Shown: piece after piece, positions 59,069 through 64,000 of the stretch
Layout of the letters: each line of letters begins with the position of its first letter
Position numbering within the stretch: position 1 is the stretch's first letter
Assembly: GCF_005771675.1 (NCBI RefSeq)
Contig: NZ_VAJM01000002.1
Span: 62,001 to 126,000 of the forward strand
DNA from: Hymenobacter jeollabukensis
GTDB taxonomy: Bacteria; Bacteroidota; Bacteroidia; Cytophagales; Hymenobacteraceae
Reading direction: 5' to 3'
DNA: 64,000 nt
Program-made: the position numbers and the translations under genes
The notes under the pieces: model-generated
Told to the model about the DNA's origin: nothing
Databases searched by the model: none
Seen by the model: only the letters and a program-made list of their open reading frames with translations

Positions 59069-59554
59069 ATGTCCGAAGCCGACCAGTTGCCGCCCGACCA
59101 CCACGACGAGTACGACCCCTTGCACGACGCGCCGGGCATCGAGTTTGTCGTGGAAGACGTCGATTTCGAGCTGGGCAATGCGACGGAGCTGACCGACTGG
59201 ATTGAGCGCGTGGCCGCGGTGCACGAGCACAAAATCGTGCAGCTGACTTACATCTTCTGCTCCGACGAGTACCTGCACAAGGTGAACGTGGAGTACCTCG
59301 ACCACGACACGTACACCGACGTCATCACCTTCGACAACGCCGACGACGCGGACATCATCGAGGGCGACATTTTCATCTCGGTGGACCGCATCCGCGAAAA
59401 CGCCCAGACGCACCACGTCACCTTCCGCGACGAGCTGCACCGGGTGATGATTCACGGCGTGCTGCACCTGCTCGGCTACAAGGACAAAGACCTGCTGAGC
59501 CAGACGGCCATGCGCAAAAAAGAGGACGACTGCCTTTCGCTGCGCACTTTTTAG
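59069..59554 (+). CDS. ybeY: rRNA maturation endoribonuclease YbeY
   Basis: 161 residues, UPF0054 family zinc-dependent single-strand RNase acting in 16S 3' end maturation and 70S quality control. The metal motif is RVMIHGVLHLLGYKDKD: the first two His of HxxxHxxxxxH are present, while the third position is Asp (GYKDK), the usual form in this phylum. TYTDVITFDNADDADIIEGDIFISVD is the other conserved block. It has a ~30-residue acidic N-terminal lead (DQLPPDHHDEYDPLHDAPG). The ATG at 59069 is accepted. Confidence 0.93.
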   Translation: MSEADQLPPDHHDEYDPLHDAPGIEFVVEDVDFELGNATELTDWIERVAAVHEHKIVQLTYIFCSDEYLHKVNVEYLDHDTYTDVITFDNADDADIIEGDIFISVDRIRENAQTHHVTFRDELHRVMIHGVLHLLGYKDKDLLSQTAMRKKEDDCLSLRTF

Positions 59555-59580
59555 GGCCCGATTGCCTTTCTTTAGCATTG

Positions 59581-59609
59581 AAAACGCCCGCCCCGCCGCG
59601 GGCGTTTTT
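59581..59609 (+). terminator. Terminator of the DUF4175-ybeY unit
   Basis: AAAACGCCCG and CGGGCGTTTT with an 8-9-nt loop, then TTG, 27 bases after the ybeY stop. Confidence 0.78.
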
Positions 59610-59629
59610 GTTGCCAACGCCGCCCCGCT

Positions 59630-60358
59630 ATGTCTGCTTCTCGCGCTGCCGCCCTCGTCATTCCGGGCGACATGCTGGACTTCTACCTGAGCCAGGGCTA
59701 CTACCGGATGCACCAGGACCTGTTCACCTGCCGCTTCCTGCCCCTCGACGGCTCGCTCTACACCGTGCACTGGCTGCGCCTGGCGCTGGCCGACGTGGTG
59801 CTGGGCGCCGAGCAGCGCCGCCTGCTGCGCGTCAATGCCCGTTTCACCCTCCGCAGCGCGCCGTTTCGGCTGACCGAAGAGTACGAGGAGCTGTACGCCC
59901 GCTACCGCGCCTCCATCGACTTCGACGCGCCCGAGACGGTGGAGGCCTTCACCATGGCCGGCCACGCCCACAGCGTGTTTCCGACCGAAGTGCTGGAAGT
60001 GCGCGACGGGGAGCGGCTGATTGCCGTCGGTATTTTCGACCGCGGCACCCGCAGCCTGATGGGCATCATGAACTTCTACGACCCGGCCTACCGCAAATAC
60101 AGCCTGGGCAAGTACCTGATGCTGCGCAAAATCGAGCTGGCCCGGGAGCAGGGCCTGGCCTATTACTACCCCGGCTACGTGGTGCACCAATACCCCAAGT
60201 TCGACTACAAGCTCTATCCCTGCCCGGCCGCCACCGAGGTCTTCGACGTGGCTTCAAGTAGCTGGCTGCCGTTTTCCTGGGACACCGTAGCCGCGCAATC
60301 CGCTGACCTGCTGCGGGATTGGCCGCTGCCCACCGACGACCCGGACGAGGCCGACTAA
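59630..60358 (+). CDS. Aminoacyl-tRNA--protein transferase (Ate1/Bpt-like)
   Basis: 242 residues. The C-terminal core MNFYDPAYRKYSLGKYLMLR and QGLAYYYPGYVVHQYPKFDYK is the arginyl/leucyl-tRNA-protein transferase fold (ATE_C). The N-terminal part has GYYRMHQDLFTCRFLPLDG, but the Cys motif found in Ate1 is not obvious. The enzyme adds an amino acid from tRNA to N-terminal Asp/Glu (or similar) and marks proteins for ClpS/ClpAP. In most relatives ybeY is followed by mnmG; this gene is inserted between them. Whether it transfers Arg or Leu is unclear. Confidence 0.85.
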   Translation: MSASRAAALVIPGDMLDFYLSQGYYRMHQDLFTCRFLPLDGSLYTVHWLRLALADVVLGAEQRRLLRVNARFTLRSAPFRLTEEYEELYARYRASIDFDAPETVEAFTMAGHAHSVFPTEVLEVRDGERLIAVGIFDRGTRSLMGIMNFYDPAYRKYSLGKYLMLRKIELAREQGLAYYYPGYVVHQYPKFDYKLYPCPAATEVFDVASSSWLPFSWDTVAAQSADLLRDWPLPTDDPDEAD

Positions 60359-60391
60359 CGCCCGCCGCCACGTAGAACAAATCGGAGTGCG

Positions 60392-60484
60392 TATCTTTGC
60401 CCACGTTCTGAGCGGGTTAGCCTCGCATTTCGCCTGAAATCCGACTACCGTTTCCGCCGAGCGTGGAAACGGTTTCTGTTTTTT
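60392..60484 (+). ncRNA. Candidate small RNA or attenuator between promoter box and terminator
   Basis: A perfect TATCTTTG box (60392-60399) is followed by ~45 bp without an open frame and then by a terminator: ACCGTTTCC/GGAAACGGT (60447-60473) with TTCTGTTTTTT to 60484. A start near 60404 would give an ~80-nt RNA. CCACG (60401-60405) can pair with CGTGG in the terminator loop and stem, an alternative fold. It may simply be the terminator of the transferase gene with a chance box. Confidence 0.4.
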
Positions 60485-60496
60485 GGGCTTTCTATA

Positions 60497-60540
60497 AGAA
60501 CGTCATTCCGAGCGAAGTCGAGGAATCTCGCGTGCTGACG
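60497..60540. repeat. Single REP-like arm
   Basis: AGAACGTCATTCCGAGCGAAG continuing to GTGCTGACG; it is the closest relative of the right arm at 1431-1474. No partner arm was seen. It ends 12 bp before the ATG of the next gene. Confidence 0.75.
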
Positions 60541-60552
60541 CTGGATATAACA

Positions 60553-60840
60553 ATGGAAAAAGAAGTCGGCACTTATACCGTCAAAGATGCTTTTCACCTT
60601 ACCAGCCGCGGCTGGGTGTTGGTGGGCACGCTGACTGGGGCAGTCAATAATGGTAACCACCTGGCTTTTCCTTCCGGTCTAGTTGTGCGCACTAAAGGCA
60701 TCGAGATGCTCAACATCCGCAACCAAGAAGAAAGAATTTGCCTGGTGATTTCAGCACCGTTCACCAAGCGGCAGCGGCCCGTCGACCGGCAAATTCTCGA
60801 TGAGCAGATCATCGGCGCCACGGCGCGGGTGCTGGAATAA
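60553..60840 (+). CDS. Small hypothetical protein, 95 aa
   Basis: Starts at the ATG at 60553 with MEKEVGTYTVKDAFHLTSRG; an upstream in-frame ATG at 60463 would force translation through a terminator and a REP arm. A compact beta-rich domain (GWVLVGTLTGAVNNGNHLAF; IGATARVLE) is likely, resembling an EF-Tu domain 2 type beta barrel at a glance, but I would not assign it. Downstream is mnmG. No partner is evident. Confidence 0.65.
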   Translation: MEKEVGTYTVKDAFHLTSRGWVLVGTLTGAVNNGNHLAFPSGLVVRTKGIEMLNIRNQEERICLVISAPFTKRQRPVDRQILDEQIIGATARVLE

Positions 60841-60908
60841 CCGCCCCTCGGGCACAAAACGCAGGCCTCGCCTGTTACTCACCTCCGAAGCAACAACCCT
60901 CCCCAGCT

Positions 60909-62774
60909 ATGCTGACCCAGGAATACGATGTAATTGTGGTAGGTGCCGGCCACGCCGGCTGCGAAGCTGCCGCCGCGGCTGCCAATCTTGGCTCCTCGGT
61001 GCTGCTCATTACCATGAACATGAACACCATTGCGCAGATGTCGTGCAACCCGGCCATGGGCGGGGTGGCCAAGGGGCAGATCGTGCGGGAGGTGGACGCG
61101 CTGGGTGGGCAGTCGGGCATTATCACCGACAAAACGATGATTCAGTTCCGGATGCTCAACCGCTCGAAAGGCCCCGCCATGTGGAGCCCCCGCGCCCAGA
61201 GTGACCGGATGCGCTTCGCCGAGGAGTGGCGCGTGACGCTCGAAGGCATCCGCAACGTGGACTTCTGGCAGGAGGCCGTCACCGGGCTGCTGGTGGAAGA
61301 CGGAACCTGCGTGGGTGTGCGCACCCAGCTCGGCATTGAGTTCCGCTCGAAAACGGTGGTGCTCACCAACGGCACCTTCCTGAACGGGCTCATCCACATC
61401 GGCGAGAAAAACTTCGGCGGCGGCCGGGCGGCGGAGCGCAAAAGCACCGGCATTACCGAGCAGCTGCGGGAGCTGGGCTTCGAGACGGGCCGCATGAAGA
61501 CGGGCACCCCGCCCCGCGTGGACGGCCGCACCCTCGACTACTCGAAAATGGAGGAGCAGCCCGGCGACGACAACCCGAGCAAGTTCTCCTACCTCGACAC
61601 GCCCCAGCTCACGAAGCAGCGGCCGTGCTACATCACCTACACCAACGAGAAGGTGCACGACATCCTGCGCACCGGCTTCGAAAAGTCGCCCATGTTCCAG
61701 GGCCGCATCAAGGGCCTGGGGCCGCGCTACTGCCCCTCGGTGGAAGACAAAATCAACCGCTTCGCCGACAAGGACCGCCACCAGATTTTCGTGGAGCCGG
61801 AGGGCTGGAGCACGGTGGAGGTGTACGTGAACGGCTTCAGCTCCTCGCTGCCCGAAGACGTGCAGTACGAGGCGCTGCGCCAGATTGCGGGCTTCGAAAA
61901 CGCGAAGATGTTCCGCCCCGGCTACGCCATCGAGTACGACTTCTTCCCGCCGACGCAGCTCAACCTGACCCTGGAAACCAAGCCGGTGCGCAACCTCTAC
62001 TTCGCCGGCCAGATCAACGGCACCACCGGCTACGAGGAAGCCGCCTGCCAGGGCCTGATGGCCGGCATCAACGCCCACCAGCGGGTGCGCGACCTGGAGC
62101 CGTTCATCCTTCGCCGCTCGGAGGCCTACATTGGCGTGCTCATCGACGACCTGGTGAACAAGGGCACCGACGAGCCCTACCGCATGTTCACCAGCCGGGC
62201 CGAGCACCGCATTCTGCTGCGCCAGGACAACGCCGACCTGCGCCTCACCCCGCTGGCCCACAAGCTCGGGCTGGCCTCGGATGAGCGCATGGCCCGCGTG
62301 GAGCAGAAGCGCCAGCAAACCGCCGACGTGCTCGACTACCTCAGCAAAAAACCGGTGGAACCGGGCGAAATCAACGGCCTGCTGGAAGAACTCGGCTCGG
62401 CCCCCATCCACGAGAAAACCCGCGTGGTGAACCTGCTGCGCCGCCCCCAGCTCGATTTGCCCGACCTGCAGCGCGCCCTGCCGGAGTTGCACGAGTACCT
62501 GAGCCAATACGGCGCCGAGGTATTGGAACAGGCCAGCATCCACGTCAAGTACGAAACCTACATCGAGAAGGAACACCAGCAAGCCGAGCGCATGGGCCAG
62601 CTGGAAGACCTGCGCATCGTGGGCAAGCTCGACTACCAAGCCATGCCGGCCCTCTCGCACGAAGCCCGCGAAAAGCTGCTGAAGGTGCAGCCCGAAACCA
62701 TCGGGCAGGCCTCGCGCATCAGCGGCATCTCGCCCGCCGATATTTCGGTGCTGATGGTGTACCTGGGCCGTTAA
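60909..62774 (+). CDS. mnmG: tRNA uridine-5-carboxymethylaminomethyl(34) synthesis enzyme MnmG
   Basis: 621 residues. FAD-binding N-terminus DVIVVGAGHAGCEAAAAAAN (GxGxxG), signature NPAMGGVAKGQIVREVDALGG, GTFLNGLIHIGEK, SRAEHRILLRQDNADLRLT, and the C-terminal helical domain GISPADISVLMVYLGR. Together with MnmE it installs cmnm5U34 in tRNAs. Length and all blocks fit the family. ATG 60909; no promoter box was seen close to it. Confidence 0.97.
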   Translation: MLTQEYDVIVVGAGHAGCEAAAAAANLGSSVLLITMNMNTIAQMSCNPAMGGVAKGQIVREVDALGGQSGIITDKTMIQFRMLNRSKGPAMWSPRAQSDRMRFAEEWRVTLEGIRNVDFWQEAVTGLLVEDGTCVGVRTQLGIEFRSKTVVLTNGTFLNGLIHIGEKNFGGGRAAERKSTGITEQLRELGFETGRMKTGTPPRVDGRTLDYSKMEEQPGDDNPSKFSYLDTPQLTKQRPCYITYTNEKVHDILRTGFEKSPMFQGRIKGLGPRYCPSVEDKINRFADKDRHQIFVEPEGWSTVEVYVNGFSSSLPEDVQYEALRQIAGFENAKMFRPGYAIEYDFFPPTQLNLTLETKPVRNLYFAGQINGTTGYEEAACQGLMAGINAHQRVRDLEPFILRRSEAYIGVLIDDLVNKGTDEPYRMFTSRAEHRILLRQDNADLRLTPLAHKLGLASDERMARVEQKRQQTADVLDYLSKKPVEPGEINGLLEELGSAPIHEKTRVVNLLRRPQLDLPDLQRALPELHEYLSQYGAEVLEQASIHVKYETYIEKEHQQAERMGQLEDLRIVGKLDYQAMPALSHEAREKLLKVQPETIGQASRISGISPADISVLMVYLGR

Positions 62775-62793
62775 GAGTAGGGTAGGGGCCGTC

Positions 62794-63246
62794 ATGGAAG
62801 TATCCGCCGTCCCCTTGCAACCAGCCCGACGAGCCGACTATTTAGGTTGGCTTGTCGGGCTGGTTGTTTGTACCAGCTTTGTTTTCGTGCTGGCGCTGGC
62901 CTACATCGTGGCGTTTCAGTTCGGCCACCCGCACCTCACTATTACCCGGGCTGATAACCTCGTCATGGGCGCCTGCGCCGTGCAGGGGCCACTGACCTTT
63001 TGGGGACTGGTGGGTACCATCCGCGCCGCCTGGCACCGGCGCTTCGGCCGGGCCGTGGTGTGGCTACTGTTTACCGTCTGGGCGTTGCTGCTGCTGGTCG
63101 GCGGCAGCTTCGTGGTAGGCGTACTGATAATCGGGGCACATTCCGTCGGCGAGCCCCCCCCGGATAGCCCGGAAGGCCGAGAAATGACTCGCGTGGATTC
63201 ACTGTACAGCTCGCCTGGTTTCCGGGAAAAGCGCCTACACGACTAG
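62794..63246 (+). CDS. Hypothetical membrane protein, 150 aa
   Basis: Three hydrophobic helices (YLGWLVGLVVCTSFVFVLAL; LVMGACAVQGPLTFWGLVGT; VVWLLFTVWALLLLVGGSFV) with a polar C-terminus of ~35 residues (GEPPPDSPEGREMTRVDSLY). No family recognised. It starts 19 bp after mnmG and may be co-transcribed with it. Confidence 0.7.
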   Translation: MEVSAVPLQPARRADYLGWLVGLVVCTSFVFVLALAYIVAFQFGHPHLTITRADNLVMGACAVQGPLTFWGLVGTIRAAWHRRFGRAVVWLLFTVWALLLLVGGSFVVGVLIIGAHSVGEPPPDSPEGREMTRVDSLYSSPGFREKRLHD

Positions 63247-63298
63247 CCGCTGATTTCCTGGCCGCATTCCTGATTATCCACTGCCCCGCTACTCGCTA

Positions 63299-64000
63299 AT
63301 GAACCGATTCGACCGCGTCACGGCTATCCTCATCCACTTGCAGGCCAAGCGCAAGGTGAGCGGCGGGTCCCTGGCCGAGCAGTTTGGTGTGAGCCTGCGC
63401 ACCATTTACCGCGACCTGCGCACCCTGGAGGAGGCGGGTGTTCCGCTGCTGGGCGAGCCCGGCATCGGCTACTCGCTGGCCGAGGGCTACCGGCTGCCGC
63501 CCGTGATGTTCAGCCGCGAGGAAGCCACCGCCCTGCTGACGGCCGGCAAGCTAGCCGCCCACCTGACCGACGCACCCACGGCCGAGCTAGCCGCGGCGGC
63601 CATGATCAAGGTCCGCGCCGTGCTGCGCCGCCCCGACCGTGACCATCTCGACCACCTCGACCCGCACATCCAGGTGCTCGGGCTCCGCGACCAGGCCAGC
63701 CGCCCGCCGGCCTATCAGCAGCTGGTAGCCGCCATTGCCATGCACCGCGTGGTACGGCTGGGCTATCAAACCGCCGAAAACGAAGCCCCGACCACTCGCG
63801 ACATCGAGCCCATCAGCCTATACCTGAGCCGGCAGTGGCACGTGGTGGCTTACTGTCGGCTGCGCCAGACCATCCGCAACTTTCGGCTGGACCGCATCCG
63901 GGAGTTGACGCTGCAGGCGGAGGAATTTGTAGTACGCCCGGCCCTGCTGCGCCAGCACTGGGCCGCCGAAGCCAACCGGCGGCAGCGCGAACGGGTGGTA
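63299..64000 (+). CDS. WYL-domain transcriptional regulator (3' end outside window)
   Basis: At least 234 residues; the frame stays open to the window edge. N-terminal HTH_11-type winged helix (MNRFDRVTAILIHLQAKRKV; SGGSLAEQFGVSLRTIYRDL; EEAGVPLLGEPGIGYSLAEG) and a WYL domain from ~140 (VVRLGYQTAENEAPTTRDIE; LYLSRQWHVVAYCRLRQTIR; NFRLDRIREL). WYL regulators (YafY/DeoR-like) sense nucleotides or nucleic acids and often control defence or metabolic genes. The ATG at 63299 starts the domain. Confidence 0.9.
   Translation, partial: MNRFDRVTAILIHLQAKRKVSGGSLAEQFGVSLRTIYRDLRTLEEAGVPLLGEPGIGYSLAEGYRLPPVMFSREEATALLTAGKLAAHLTDAPTAELAAAAMIKVRAVLRRPDRDHLDHLDPHIQVLGLRDQASRPPAYQQLVAAIAMHRVVRLGYQTAENEAPTTRDIEPISLYLSRQWHVVAYCRLRQTIRNFRLDRIRELTLQAEEFVVRPALLRQHWAAEANRRQRERVV

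Noticed and set aside
60463-60552. Upstream ATG start for the 95-aa protein
   Set aside because: It lies within the terminator stem-tract and the extension is translated REP sequence.

Overview
The window is chromosomal DNA from a GC-rich member of the Bacteroidota, most likely a Hymenobacter-type bacterium (Hymenobacteraceae, Cytophagales). This is inferred from several signals: type IX secretion (T9SS) sorting domains of both type A and type B, a PorP/SprF plus GldJ-like gene pair, TAnnTTTG-type promoter boxes, DUF4175 and DUF4382 proteins, and the near absence of Shine-Dalgarno sequences. I found no rRNA, tRNA, insertion sequence, prophage or CRISPR array. About 45 protein genes are supported, two of them cut by the window edges.

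Layout. 0-3.2 kb: a GH13 amylase (3' part) followed by an SLC45-like sugar transporter, a starch/maltose pair. 3.2-18.6 kb: secreted and surface proteins (a GHL10 glycosidase with a T9SS tail, an M28 lipoprotein peptidase, a two-domain M16 peptidase, a 1485-residue adhesin-like T9SS type B protein), small lipoproteins, and one frameshifted gene. 18.6-28.9 kb: RlmI-like rRNA methyltransferase, HxlR regulator, GNAT, SRPBCC, a PLP enzyme, a SNF2 helicase, a LolE-type permease, a methyltransferase and RbfA. 28.9-39.1 kb: a polytopic membrane protein, RpiB, TatC, GlyA, a sigma-like/transmembrane/TPR fusion, a T9SS beta-helix protein and a PP1-like phosphatase. In this stretch almost every gene boundary carries short-period inverted repeats. 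39-46 kb: two small hydrophilic proteins, NADAR, PhhB, rsmI-lnt (overlapping), an inositol monophosphatase and a DUF4382 lipoprotein. 46-64 kb: an AsmA-like protein, PorP/SprF, GldJ-like lipoprotein, ComF, an AhpD-like protein, exonuclease III, then DUF4175, an RsbW-type ATPase, ybeY, an aminoacyl-tRNA-protein transferase and mnmG, ending in a WYL regulator.

How the genes fit together. The T9SS components at 49.8-52.2 kb would export the three proteins with T9SS tails seen here (4.2, 13.5 and 35.3 kb). TatC, Lnt and the LolE-type permease serve envelope and lipoprotein biogenesis. RlmI-like, RsmI, RbfA, YbeY and MnmG form a ribosome/tRNA maturation theme.

The most unusual content is intergenic. 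Two arrays of 21-bp units each end about 70 bp upstream of an rRNA methyltransferase gene, in the same orientation. REP-like inverted pairs often enclose terminator-type hairpins. Mosaic octamer repeats sit at gene ends, and a perfect heptanucleotide repeat lies just 5' of a phosphatase gene. Coordinates of repeats and hairpins were found by eye. Family assignments rest on motif recognition, with no database search.
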